From the NCBI GenBank assembly GCA_902619495.1, contig CACNEM010000006.1, positions 1 through 40,880 of the forward strand: a stretch of DNA of 40,880 nt, given 5' to 3'. The translations under genes and the position numbers were made by a program. This document shows, piece after piece, positions 17,956-26,999 of the stretch (its first letter is position 1; each line of letters opens with the position of its first letter). The notes under the pieces are model-generated. The model had not been told where the DNA came from, ran no database searches, and saw nothing but the letters and a program-made list of their open reading frames with translations. This stretch comes from an uncultured Pelagibacteraceae bacterium (GTDB lineage: Bacteria; Pseudomonadota; Alphaproteobacteria; Pelagibacterales; Pelagibacteraceae).

Positions 17956-19684
17956 AATAAAAAAAAAACGAAAAAAAAACAAGAATTTCAATAGTAATCA
18001 ATCAAGCTTTTATTTTGAAGATTACATGGAAACAAATAAGAAAAATAAATTTTCAAAAAAAAATAACTTTTCCCAAGATCGAATTTATCTATTATTTTTT
18101 TTATTTTTTTCATTAATCTTTATTTTTAGCATTAGAATTATTCATGTATCTCTTAATACAATAGAAATATTTCAAAATGAAAACACCTCTAACAAGTTCA
18201 CTTTGTTACGAAGAGACATTGTTGATAGAAATGGCGAGCTTATTTCTAGAAATATAAAATCTTTTCATGCAGCAGTAAATCCAAGCTTAATCAATAATAA
18301 AGAAAATTTTTTGATAAAATTACAATTAAATTTCCCGGAATTACAAATAAACAAAATCAAAAATAAAATTAATAGTGGAAAATATTTCTACATAAAAAAA
18401 CGTATTACCCAACTTGAAAAAGAAAAATTATGGAGTTTAGGTGAAAAAGGAGTAATATTTGAACCTTTTCAATCAAGAATTTATACCCATGGTAACTTAT
18501 TTAGCCACGTTATTGGTCAGGTAGATTATGATAATTATGGTGTCTCTGGAGTAGAAAAATATTTTGACAAAGAACTAAAGAATAATAAATTTTATAATGA
18601 ACCTTTAGCGTTAACTTTAGATGCTAATATTCAACATATAATTAGTAAAGAGTTGAACAAAGCACTGATTACTTTTAAATCAAAAGGAGGAGCTTCTTTA
18701 CTTATGGATGTTGAAAATGGAGATATTTTATCTTTAGTATCTCTTCCAAATTTTGACATTAATAAAAGAGCTGATTTAGTAGATAAAAAGTATATTAATA
18801 AAATTACCAAAGGCGTTTATGAGCTAGGTTCAATTTTTAAAACTTTTACCGTAGCACTTGCCTTAGATAACGAACTTGTAAAACCAGACACAATATTAAA
18901 AAATATTCCTCAATCAGTAAAATGCTCTAAATATGAAATATCTGATATAAAAAAATTTCCAAAAAATTTATCTGTAGAAGACATTTTGGTTAGATCTTCA
19001 AATGTTGGAACTTTGCTTATTGCTAGAAAAATTGGTGAAGAAAAGTACAAAAAGTTTATCGAAGATGCGGATTTGCTAAAAAGTCCAAAAATTCAATTAG
19101 AGGAAGTAGGAAATCCGATAAGTTTTAACTGGAATAAGTGTAAACTAGAGACCATTTCATTTGGACATGGGATTACCACAACACCATTACAAGCAGTGTC
19201 TGTTTATTCGGCATTAACTAATGGAGGTATACTAGTTGAACCAAATTTGATTAGAGATAATAAAAGTCAAAGAAATATTAGACTGTTTTCCGAAAAAACA
19301 AGTGAAAATATTAATAAAATTTTAAGAAAAGTTGTAGTTGATGATGAGGGAACAGCAAATTTTGCTAATATTCATGGTTATAATGTAGCAGGAAAAACTG
19401 GTACTTCTCAAAATTACAAGGATAAAAATAAAAATTTAAATACTTTCATATCTGTTTTTCCTTCTTACAAACCAAAATACGCATTGTTGGTAATGCTTGA
19501 AAACCCTCGAGTAGCGAAAGATTTAATTTACAATTACAAAGGTATGAAAATTAAAGGTTCTCGAAATGAGGCTGGGTGGAATTCAGTATACGTTGCTGGC
19601 AAAATAATTAAAAAAATTGGACCAATTTTAGCCATAAAAAGTGAAGACTTTAATAATCAATATGTTGCTGAAAAAAATAATTAA
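17936..19684 (+). CDS. ftsI: Peptidoglycan transpeptidase FtsI (PBP3)
   Basis: Class B penicillin-binding protein that crosslinks septal peptidoglycan with FtsW. 582 residues: a basic cytoplasmic tail of ~48 residues, a single membrane anchor (YLLFFLFFSLIFIFSIRII, ~51-69), the pedestal domain with RRDIVDRNGELISRN (~92-106), and the transpeptidase domain with the nucleophile in S299-I-F-K302, the second motif S354-S355-N356, and K487-T488-G489. All active-site motifs are intact. The N-terminal tail is longer than usual and very Lys-rich. It overlaps ftsL by 20 bp at the start, and the murE-murF start lies inside its 3' end. Confidence 0.97.
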   Translation: MQFKKTEIKKKRKKNKNFNSNQSSFYFEDYMETNKKNKFSKKNNFSQDRIYLLFFLFFSLIFIFSIRIIHVSLNTIEIFQNENTSNKFTLLRRDIVDRNGELISRNIKSFHAAVNPSLINNKENFLIKLQLNFPELQINKIKNKINSGKYFYIKKRITQLEKEKLWSLGEKGVIFEPFQSRIYTHGNLFSHVIGQVDYDNYGVSGVEKYFDKELKNNKFYNEPLALTLDANIQHIISKELNKALITFKSKGGASLLMDVENGDILSLVSLPNFDINKRADLVDKKYINKITKGVYELGSIFKTFTVALALDNELVKPDTILKNIPQSVKCSKYEISDIKKFPKNLSVEDILVRSSNVGTLLIARKIGEEKYKKFIEDADLLKSPKIQLEEVGNPISFNWNKCKLETISFGHGITTTPLQAVSVYSALTNGGILVEPNLIRDNKSQRNIRLFSEKTSENINKILRKVVVDDEGTANFANIHGYNVAGKTGTSQNYKDKNKNLNTFISVFPSYKPKYALLVMLENPRVAKDLIYNYKGMKIKGSRNEAGWNSVYVAGKIIKKIGPILAIKSEDFNNQYVAEKNN

Positions 19685-22424
19685 CAATCTCCCTAAAGAA
19701 AAAAAAAATATAAGAATTTTAGGACTATCAACAAACAGCAAAAAAATTAAAAAGGGTTTTATATTTTTTGCAATTAAAGGTCATAAATTTGATGGTGAAA
19801 AATTTATAGACGAGGCTTTAGAAAATGGAGCTTCAGTGCTTGTATGTTCTAAGAAATGTAAATACAAAAATGATAAAATTACAATCATAAAGACCTCAGA
19901 TATTAGAAATTTATTAAGTTTAATTTCATCAAGATTTTATACTTCAAAACCAGAAAGTATAATCGCAGTTACTGGAACTAATGGAAAAACGTCTGTAGCA
20001 GATCTTTTCTACCAGATATTAAATATTAATAATATTCCTGTCGCAACAATCGGTACTCTTGGAATTAAATATAAAGGCAAAGCTTCAAAGTCAGATCTGA
20101 CGACCCCTGAAACAATTTCACTTCATCAAACCTTAGAAAGATTAAAAAAAAATAAAGTCCGTCATGTTATGATAGAAGCATCAAGTCATGGTTTACATCA
20201 AAAAAGATTAAATCACCTTAATTTAAAAGCAGCAATTTTTACTAACTTTAGTCAAGATCATTTAGATTATCACAAAACTATGCGACTATATTTGAATTCA
20301 AAATTACTCTTATTTAAAAAAGTTTTATCCAAAAAAAAAACAATGATTGTAGATAAAAGTATAAAAGAATTTTCAATATTAAAAAAAATTTCAAAAAAAA
20401 AAGATCTACGTTTAGTCGATATCAGCTCAATAAAAAAGAAATTGAAAAACAAAAACAATTTAAAACTTAACGAATTTCAATTGAAAAATTTATCAATGGC
20501 GATTGCAGCAGCAAAATTATGTAATTTAAGTGAGAAAAAAATATTTCGCTCTTTATCAAATATTAAAGACGTTAATGGCAGACTTGAGTTTGTCAAAACT
20601 TTTACAAATAATATAAAAACGTATGTCGACTTTGCACACACACCTGATGCATTATTTAAATCTTTAAAAGCATTAAAGGAAACTCATGGTGAAAAAATTT
20701 CTTTAGTTTTTGGTTGTGGAGGAGATCGAGATCATAAAAAAAGGCCAATAATGGGGAAAATTGCAAGTTTAAATTGTGATAAAATTTATGTAACCGATGA
20801 TAATCCAAGATCTGAAAAACCAGATAAGATAAGAAAGGAAATAATTAAAAATATAAATAACATCAATTGTTACGATATAGCAAACAGAAAAAAGGCTATA
20901 AAAACTGCTATTACAAATGCAGAACCAAATGAAGTTGTTTTAATAGCTGGCAAAGGTCATGAGGTTCAGCAAATTTACAAAAATAAGATCCTTGAAATTT
21001 CAGATAAAGAAATAATTAAAAGATTAAAGATTAAAACAAAAAAAATATCAAATAGAGATAATAATTTTGCTCAAAATAAAAAAATTTTAAGAGAAATCGT
21101 TAAAAGAAAAAAACTAGAAAATTTCCACGGACTTTCAATTGATACAAGAAATATTAAAAAACAAAATTTATTTCTTACAATTAGGGGAAAAAAAAACGAT
21201 GGAGCTAAATTTATTTCACAAGCAATTAAAAAAGGAGCTAAATATATTATCTCCTCAAAGAGCATTAAAAAATTTAAAAATAAAATTATAAAAGTAAAAA
21301 ATGAGATACAATTTTTGAATGATTTTGCCTCAAAAAAAAGGGAATATAGTAATGCAAAAGTTTTTGCAATAACTGGTAGCGCAGGAAAAACTTCACTTAA
21401 AAATTTAATCAAAAATTTATTACAAAACTACGGAGAAACATTCTGCTCACCAAAATCTTATAATAATCATTTCGGAGTTCCGTTAAGTCTCTCTCAACTC
21501 AATACGATACATAAATACAGTATTTTTGAAGTTGGAATGAGTAAGGCAGGAGAGATAAATTCACTATCTAAGATTATAAAACCTCATATAGGAATAATTA
21601 CAAATATTGGGGAGGCCCATATTGAAAATTTTAAAAATTTAAAAGCTATAGCAGATGCAAAAGGAGAGATCCTAAATAATATTAAAAAAAATGGAACTAT
21701 AATTTTAAATCGAGACGATAAATTTTTTAATTACCTTGAGAAAAAAGCAATTCTTAAAAAATTAAAAGTTGTCTCTTTTGGAATAAATAAAAATTCAGAT
21801 ATTTGTCTTATGTCAAAATATAAAGATAAAAAGAAACAATTATTGAATATTAAAATCAAAGATAAATTTCTTAAAATAGAAAATAACAATATAAATATTT
21901 ATAATATTCTATCCTCTTTAGCTTTATTGAAAGAATTGAATTTAAATCTTAACAATATTACTAACTTATTTAAAAAATATGAACCAACAGAGGGTAGGGG
22001 GAAAGTTCACAATATTAAAAGATATAATAAAAAATTTAAATTAATTGATGAAAGTTACAACGCGAATCCTTTATCAGTTAAAAATGCAGTTAAAAATCTA
22101 AATTCTATTAAAAAACAAAAATTTAAAAAATATTTGTTATTAGGAGATATGCTCGAATTAGGAGATAAATCTGACAAATTGCATAAAGATTTATCAAAAG
22201 TTATTAACAATACAGATATAGACAAGGTGTTCATAAAAGGTGAAAAAACTCTTATCACTTATAGAAATATTCATAAAAATAAGCGAGGCAACATTTTTCA
22301 ACAAGAGGCAGATATAGATTTTACTTTAAATAATATTATAGCTAATAATGATTACTTAATGATTAAAGGATCTAATGCGACAGGTTTAAATAACTTTAGC
22401 AGAAAAATGATAAAAGGTTACTAA
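19662..22424 (+). CDS. murEF: Fused MurE-MurF peptidoglycan precursor ligase
   Basis: One 920-residue polypeptide carrying two Mur ligases. MurE half (~1-455): ATP loop GTNGKTS at 105-111, IEASSHGLHQKR at 171-182, and DNPR at 380-383, the motif that goes with meso-diaminopimelate as the added residue. MurF half (~475-920): an LSIDTRN UDP-binding start (491-497), ATP loop TGSAGKTS at 571-578, then FCSPKSYNNHFGVPL and DESYNANP. Together they would add meso-DAP and then D-Ala-D-Ala to the UDP-MurNAc peptide. The start is the ATG at 19662 (MLLKKIINN), 23 bp inside ftsI; a GTG at 19641 is the alternative. No stop or frame change separates the halves, although an in-frame A10 run occurs at 20331-20340. 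Confidence 0.95.
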   Translation: MLLKKIINNLPKEKKNIRILGLSTNSKKIKKGFIFFAIKGHKFDGEKFIDEALENGASVLVCSKKCKYKNDKITIIKTSDIRNLLSLISSRFYTSKPESIIAVTGTNGKTSVADLFYQILNINNIPVATIGTLGIKYKGKASKSDLTTPETISLHQTLERLKKNKVRHVMIEASSHGLHQKRLNHLNLKAAIFTNFSQDHLDYHKTMRLYLNSKLLLFKKVLSKKKTMIVDKSIKEFSILKKISKKKDLRLVDISSIKKKLKNKNNLKLNEFQLKNLSMAIAAAKLCNLSEKKIFRSLSNIKDVNGRLEFVKTFTNNIKTYVDFAHTPDALFKSLKALKETHGEKISLVFGCGGDRDHKKRPIMGKIASLNCDKIYVTDDNPRSEKPDKIRKEIIKNINNINCYDIANRKKAIKTAITNAEPNEVVLIAGKGHEVQQIYKNKILEISDKEIIKRLKIKTKKISNRDNNFAQNKKILREIVKRKKLENFHGLSIDTRNIKKQNLFLTIRGKKNDGAKFISQAIKKGAKYIISSKSIKKFKNKIIKVKNEIQFLNDFASKKREYSNAKVFAITGSAGKTSLKNLIKNLLQNYGETFCSPKSYNNHFGVPLSLSQLNTIHKYSIFEVGMSKAGEINSLSKIIKPHIGIITNIGEAHIENFKNLKAIADAKGEILNNIKKNGTIILNRDDKFFNYLEKKAILKKLKVVSFGINKNSDICLMSKYKDKKKQLLNIKIKDKFLKIENNNINIYNILSSLALLKELNLNLNNITNLFKKYEPTEGRGKVHNIKRYNKKFKLIDESYNANPLSVKNAVKNLNSIKKQKFKKYLLLGDMLELGDKSDKLHKDLSKVINNTDIDKVFIKGEKTLITYRNIHKNKRGNIFQQEADIDFTLNNIIANNDYLMIKGSNATGLNNFSRKMIKGY

Positions 22425-23510
22425 ATGTTATTCCATTTATTCACTTCTTTGATTGATCAATATTCTTTTTTTAATGTATTCAAATATTTGACTTTTAGGA
22501 CAGGGTTATCTGTTATAACTTCATTAGTCGTAGTCTTTATAATTGGAGCTCCGCTTATTAAAATTTTTTCAGAAAAAATGATTACAGGCCCAATTAGGCA
22601 AGACGGCCCGATTGACCATATCGTTAAAAAATCTGGCACTCCCACAATGGGAGGGGTAATTATTATTATAGGAATAATTTCTAGCACTTTACTTTGGGCA
22701 GATCTTACAAATTTTTATGTTTGGACATTAATATTCGTATCCTTAAGTCTTGGTGCTTTAGGACTTTTAGATGATGTACTAAAAATCAAACACAAAAATT
22801 CCAGTGGATTAAAGTCTAGATATAAATTTTTTGGTCAATTAATAATAAGTGCTTTAGCTTTATACGCTTTAATTGAATACTCTAATCACGAATTTTTATT
22901 TGATCTTTATTTCCCTTTTTTTAAAAATTTTATCTTACACATGGGTTTATTTTTTATTCCCTTTGCATTATTTGTTATAATTGGAGCATCTAATGCTGTT
23001 AACTTAACGGATGGGCTTGACGGTCTGGCCACAGTTCCAGTCATGTTAGTTGCTCTTTCATTTACATTAATCTCTTACGTTGTAGGAAATACAATTTTTT
23101 CTGAATATTTAAAGATTCAGTACATACCCGATGTAGGTGAGCTATCAATTTTTTGTGGATCAATAGTTGGAGCTTGCTTAGGATTTCTTTGGTATAACGC
23201 TCCTCCAGCAAAAATTTTTATGGGTGACACGGGCTCTCTTTCTTTAGGAGGATCTCTAGCCGCGATTGCAATTATAGTAAAACATGAAATTGTTTTGGCA
23301 ATAATCGGTGGTTTATTTGTTTTGGAAACAGTTTCAGTCATAATTCAAGTAATATCTTTTAAGCTTACTGGAAAAAGAATTTTTAAAATGGCACCAATAC
23401 ACCATCATTTTGAGAAAAAAGGTTGGGCGGAGCCAACGATTGTAATTCGTTTCTGGATCATTGCTATTATCTTGGCATTAGTAGGATTAGCGACACTTAA
23501 ACTAAGGTAG
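22425..23510 (+). CDS. mraY: Phospho-N-acetylmuramoyl-pentapeptide transferase MraY
   Basis: Integral membrane enzyme making lipid I from UDP-MurNAc-pentapeptide and undecaprenyl phosphate. 361 residues with about ten hydrophobic segments. Signature stretches include KSGTPTMGGVIII (~68-80), the catalytic LGLLDDVLK region with a double Asp (~112-121), NAVNLTDGLDGLA (~190-202), FMGDTGSLSLGG (~265-276) and the C-terminal MAPIHHHFEKKGW. The ATG follows the murE-murF stop with no gap. Length is the same as in E. coli (360). No irregularity seen. Confidence 0.98.
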   Translation: MLFHLFTSLIDQYSFFNVFKYLTFRTGLSVITSLVVVFIIGAPLIKIFSEKMITGPIRQDGPIDHIVKKSGTPTMGGVIIIIGIISSTLLWADLTNFYVWTLIFVSLSLGALGLLDDVLKIKHKNSSGLKSRYKFFGQLIISALALYALIEYSNHEFLFDLYFPFFKNFILHMGLFFIPFALFVIIGASNAVNLTDGLDGLATVPVMLVALSFTLISYVVGNTIFSEYLKIQYIPDVGELSIFCGSIVGACLGFLWYNAPPAKIFMGDTGSLSLGGSLAAIAIIVKHEIVLAIIGGLFVLETVSVIIQVISFKLTGKRIFKMAPIHHHFEKKGWAEPTIVIRFWIIAIILALVGLATLKLR

Positions 23511-23513
23511 CAG

Positions 23514-24801
23514 ATGCTTTCCACTAGCAATATTAAAAAATTATCTTTTCTCGTTTATGGATTAGGACAGACAGGCCAGTCTGTAGTTAATTTTTTTAAA
23601 AGAAACAATTTTCAGAGTTATAAAGTATGGGACGATTTTAATAAGAATTTATATAAAAAAAAAAGAGTAAATAATTTAAATAAAGCATTGAAAAATGTAG
23701 ATTTTATAGTTCTAAGTCCTGGAGTAAGTTTAAATCAATCCAAAAATAAAAATAAATTATTTCAGTTTAGAAAAAAAATTATTACAGATATAGATCTTAT
23801 TTATTTACTAGGAAATTTTTCTAAAAGTATTGTTGTAACTGGAACAAACGGGAAATCGACAACTTGTAAGATAATAAATCACATATTAACAAAAAATAAT
23901 TACAAAACATTTCTTGGAGGAAATATTGGAACACCAATTTTAAATTTAAAAATGAATAGAAGAAAATTTTTAATAATTGAAGCCTCCTCTTTTCAGCTTT
24001 CTCACTCTAAATTTATTCGTCCAGATTATGCCTTACTTCTTAATATAACCAATGATCATCTTGATTGGCATCGAACAAAGAAAAATTATATTAATTCAAA
24101 GTTTAAAATTTTTAATTTACAAAAAAAAAACTCAATTTTCAATTTTAAACAACAAATTCAAAATCGAGTTTAAAAAAAGAAACTTACATGGAAAATTAAT
24201 TGTACCTAAAATTAATTCATATCTAAAAATCAAACATAAGATCAAAAATTCGTATTTAAAATTAGATATAAATGACGAAAACATGTCTTTTGTTCTTACC
24301 TTATCAAAACTGATCGGAATAAGTGAAAAATCATTTGTTAAATCATTAAATACTTTTATTGGTTTACCGCATAGGTATGAGGTTTTTTTGAAAAAGAAAA
24401 ATTGTGTATTTATAAATGACTCAAAGGCCACCTCATTTGAGGCTACAAAGTTTGCTTTAAGAAATACAAAAAATTTATTTTGGATTGTTGGAGGCTTACC
24501 TAAAAAAAACGATAGAATAACTTTGAACAACCTGAAAAAAAATATAGTAAAATCATATATTATCGGGAAAAATACAAACTTTTTTAAAAAACAAGTTCAA
24601 AATAAGATTAATTTTCACGTTTCCAAAAATTTAAGAAGTTCGATAATTAAAATTTTAAAAGATATTAAATTGTTCAATAAGAAAAAAAATACGATTTTAC
24701 TAAGTCCTGCATCAGCTTCTTATGACCAATTTTTAAATTTTGAAAAAAGAGGTGAAATATTTAAAAAACTAAGTAAATATTATGCTAGAAAATTCATTTA
24801 A
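23514..24801 (+). CDS. murD: UDP-MurNAc-L-Ala:D-Glu ligase MurD, frame interrupted in an A10 tract
   Basis: Adds D-glutamate to UDP-MurNAc-L-Ala. The first frame (23514-24173) supplies YGLGQTGQSV (15-24), ATP loop GTNGKST (110-116), EASSFQLS (156-163) and NDHLDWH (180-186). The rest (GLPHRYE, INDSKATSFEATKFAL, WIVGGLPKKND, LSPASASYDQF) continues in the +1 frame to 24801. The switch falls at ten consecutive A (24121-24130); with nine, one 428-residue protein results, normal for the family. The second frame is open from about 24052, but its first ~25 residues (MIILIGIEQ) are only an out-of-frame copy of the shared region. Options are a base-calling or assembly indel, transcriptional slippage restoring the frame, or a recent mutation. 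murD is essential, so true loss is unlikely. Confidence 0.9.
24121..24130 (+). repeat. murD: A10 homopolymer at the murD frame break
   Basis: Ten A between TTTAATTTAC and CTCAATTTTC. Upstream codons run in one frame and the conserved downstream MurD codons in the frame one base later, so the tract is one A too long (or two too short) for a continuous gene. Such tracts are prone both to sequencing error and to polymerase slippage. Confidence 0.85.
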
Positions 24802-25909
24802 AGCACAGTTAATTAATTATTGGCGTAATATCGATAAAAAGATTTTTTTTTGTTTTGTAATACTATTTGCCCTAGGTTTATTTTTCTCTTTTTCCTCTAC
24901 ATCATCATTAGCCGGAGAACGTCTTAATAAAGATTATTATTTCTTTTTTTTAAAGCATTTAACTTTTACCTTTTTGGCTTTAACAATAATGTTTTTAATT
25001 TCAGTTTTAGAAACCTCACTGTTAAAAAAATTTATAACGCCATTATTTATTTTCTCTTTTATTTTTTTAGCCCTGGTTCCAGTAATTGGGATAGAGGTTA
25101 AAGGAGCTAAAAGATGGTTAGACTTTTATTTTTTCAGACTTCAACCAATAGAAATTTTAAAACCCTTTTTTATACTTGCAACAGTAAAAATTTTAACATT
25201 AGAAAAACTACAAAATTCTCAAGTGAAATACTTTTTTAGTTTTTTACTATTAACTTCCGTTATTATTCTTCTCATTGATCAACCAGATTTAGGCCAATCT
25301 ATTTTATTAATAGGCAGCTGGGCAGCAACAGTGTTCATTTCAGGAGTGAGTTTGTTTTATATTATCGGTTTCTTCTCAATTTTCTTGTTTGTATTTAGCT
25401 CATTACTTTTTTTTATGCCTGAAAAATTTGGTTATATAATTAATCGTCTAGTCTCATTTATTGACCCCTCAAAAGGAGACAAATTTCAATCGTCGTCGGC
25501 ATTAGATGCTATAAAACTTGGCGGTCTTAAAGGGCAAGGTATGGGAGAAGGAATTTTAAAAGATAGTGTTCCAGAGGCACACACGGATTATATAATTGCT
25601 ATTATATCCGAAGAATATGGCTCAATAATCTCAATAATGATCATATTATTATTTTTGTATATTTCATTTCGAATAATAAAAAATTGCATTAATCAAGAAG
25701 ATCAGCTTATCAAAATTTCTTTGTGCGGTCTCGCTTCTCTTTTAGTATTTCAAACCTTCATACATGTTGGTGTAAACACAAGTCTAATTCCAACTACCGG
25801 AATGACTTTACCATTTCTTAGTTACGGAGGTTCATCTTTAATTGGAAGTGCGATACTCGCTGGTGTAATTCTTAATTATACAAAAAACAGAAGCTATCTT
25901 TATGACTAA
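24782..25909 (+). CDS. ftsW: Septal peptidoglycan polymerase FtsW (SEDS family)
   Basis: Polytopic glycosyltransferase that polymerises lipid II at the septum together with FtsI. 375 residues, with about ten membrane helices from residue ~21. SEDS features: GIEVKGAKRWLDF and LQPIEILKPF (~103-125), DQPDLGQS (~166-173, with the catalytic Asp region), a long loop with LGGLKGQGMGEG and VPEAHTDYIIAIISEEYG (~246-279), and the terminal TGMTLPFLSYGGSSLI. The usual short cytoplasmic head is present. It overlaps the end of murD by 20 bp and murG by 8 bp. Confidence 0.97.
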   Translation: MLENSFKAQLINYWRNIDKKIFFCFVILFALGLFFSFSSTSSLAGERLNKDYYFFFLKHLTFTFLALTIMFLISVLETSLLKKFITPLFIFSFIFLALVPVIGIEVKGAKRWLDFYFFRLQPIEILKPFFILATVKILTLEKLQNSQVKYFFSFLLLTSVIILLIDQPDLGQSILLIGSWAATVFISGVSLFYIIGFFSIFLFVFSSLLFFMPEKFGYIINRLVSFIDPSKGDKFQSSSALDAIKLGGLKGQGMGEGILKDSVPEAHTDYIIAIISEEYGSIISIMIILLFLYISFRIIKNCINQEDQLIKISLCGLASLLVFQTFIHVGVNTSLIPTTGMTLPFLSYGGSSLIGSAILAGVILNYTKNRSYLYD

Positions 25910-26999
25910 AAAAATAAAAGCAATAATAGCAATAGGAGGAACAGGTGGTCATGTTTTTCCAGGATATAATCTAGCCATTCACCTAATTCAAAAAGATTAT
26001 AATGTAGAATTAGTTTCAGATAAAAGAGGATATAAATATTTAAAAGAATTCAAAGATTTGAATATTTCGATATTACCATCTTCACCATTTAAAAATAATA
26101 ATATATTTAAATTAATTTTTTCTATTGCAACAATTTTTTTTTCAATTTTAAGGTCTTTAATATTTTTAATATCCCACAAACCTAGAATTATCTTTGGTAT
26201 GGGTGGTTATGCCTCTTTTCCTATATGTATTGCTGCTAGTATTTTAAAAATAAAATTTGTTATTTATGAAAATAATTTAATATTAGGAAAGGCAAATAAA
26301 TTTTTATTACCATTTGCGAAAAAAATATTAGTTTCTTATAACGAGCTTGAAGGAATTCCAAAAAAATATCAAAATAAAGTTTTCAAAATAGGAAATATTA
26401 TCAAAAAAGAAATAATTAACTACTCTAAAAACAATAATATTAAAATAGAAAATAAAACGCTAAATATATTTGTTCTTGGAGGCAGCCAAGCTGCTAAAAT
26501 ATTTGCAGAAATATTACCAAATATTTTTAAAAAATGTATAGACAGTGGTATTTCTCTTAAAATTTTTCAACAATGTTTACCAAATCAAAATGATAATCTA
26601 AAATTTTTTTACGAAAAGTCTAATATTGATTTCGAAATATTTAATTTTAGTAAAAATTTGGCTAAATATTTTTCAAAGGTAAATTTAGGGATTACAAGAT
26701 CAGGATCATCTATGCTTGCAGAGCTGGCCAATGCAAATATACCGTTTATTGCCGTACCTTTACCAACATCTGCAGATAATCATCAACTCAAAAATGCAAT
26801 TTATTATAAAAATAAAAATTTCGGTTATATGTTAGAGGAAAAAGATTTAAACGAAAGATTATTTAACCTTATTAAAGATATTTATGAAAATAAATCAATG
26901 TTAAATAAGATTGTAAATAATTTAAAACAATATTCTGACAAAGATGTCTACAATAATATCGACAAAATGATGAAGGAATTATTAAATGAAAAAGATTAA
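25902..26999 (+). CDS. murG: UDP-GlcNAc:lipid I N-acetylglucosaminyltransferase MurG
   Basis: Converts lipid I to lipid II on the inner face of the cytoplasmic membrane. 365 residues with the GT-B fold. N-terminal GGTGGHVFPGYNLA binds the lipid phosphate (~11-24), RIIFGMGGYASFP follows (~95), ENNLILGKANK is the acceptor-side loop, the second half opens with VLGGSQAAK (~190), and ITRSGSSMLAELANANIPFIAVPLP (split over ~262-285) holds the UDP-GlcNAc site including the Glu that contacts ribose. It overlaps ftsW by 8 bp and murC by 14 bp. No anomalies. Confidence 0.97.
   Translation: MTKKIKAIIAIGGTGGHVFPGYNLAIHLIQKDYNVELVSDKRGYKYLKEFKDLNISILPSSPFKNNNIFKLIFSIATIFFSILRSLIFLISHKPRIIFGMGGYASFPICIAASILKIKFVIYENNLILGKANKFLLPFAKKILVSYNELEGIPKKYQNKVFKIGNIIKKEIINYSKNNNIKIENKTLNIFVLGGSQAAKIFAEILPNIFKKCIDSGISLKIFQQCLPNQNDNLKFFYEKSNIDFEIFNFSKNLAKYFSKVNLGITRSGSSMLAELANANIPFIAVPLPTSADNHQLKNAIYYKNKNFGYMLEEKDLNERLFNLIKDIYENKSMLNKIVNNLKQYSDKDVYNNIDKMMKELLNEKD

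Noticed and set aside
24052-24801. A separate gene beginning at 24052 (MIILIGIEQ...)
   Set aside because: Its first ~25 residues are an out-of-frame reading of MurD's NDHLDWH region; the rest is simply the MurD C terminus after the A10 shift.
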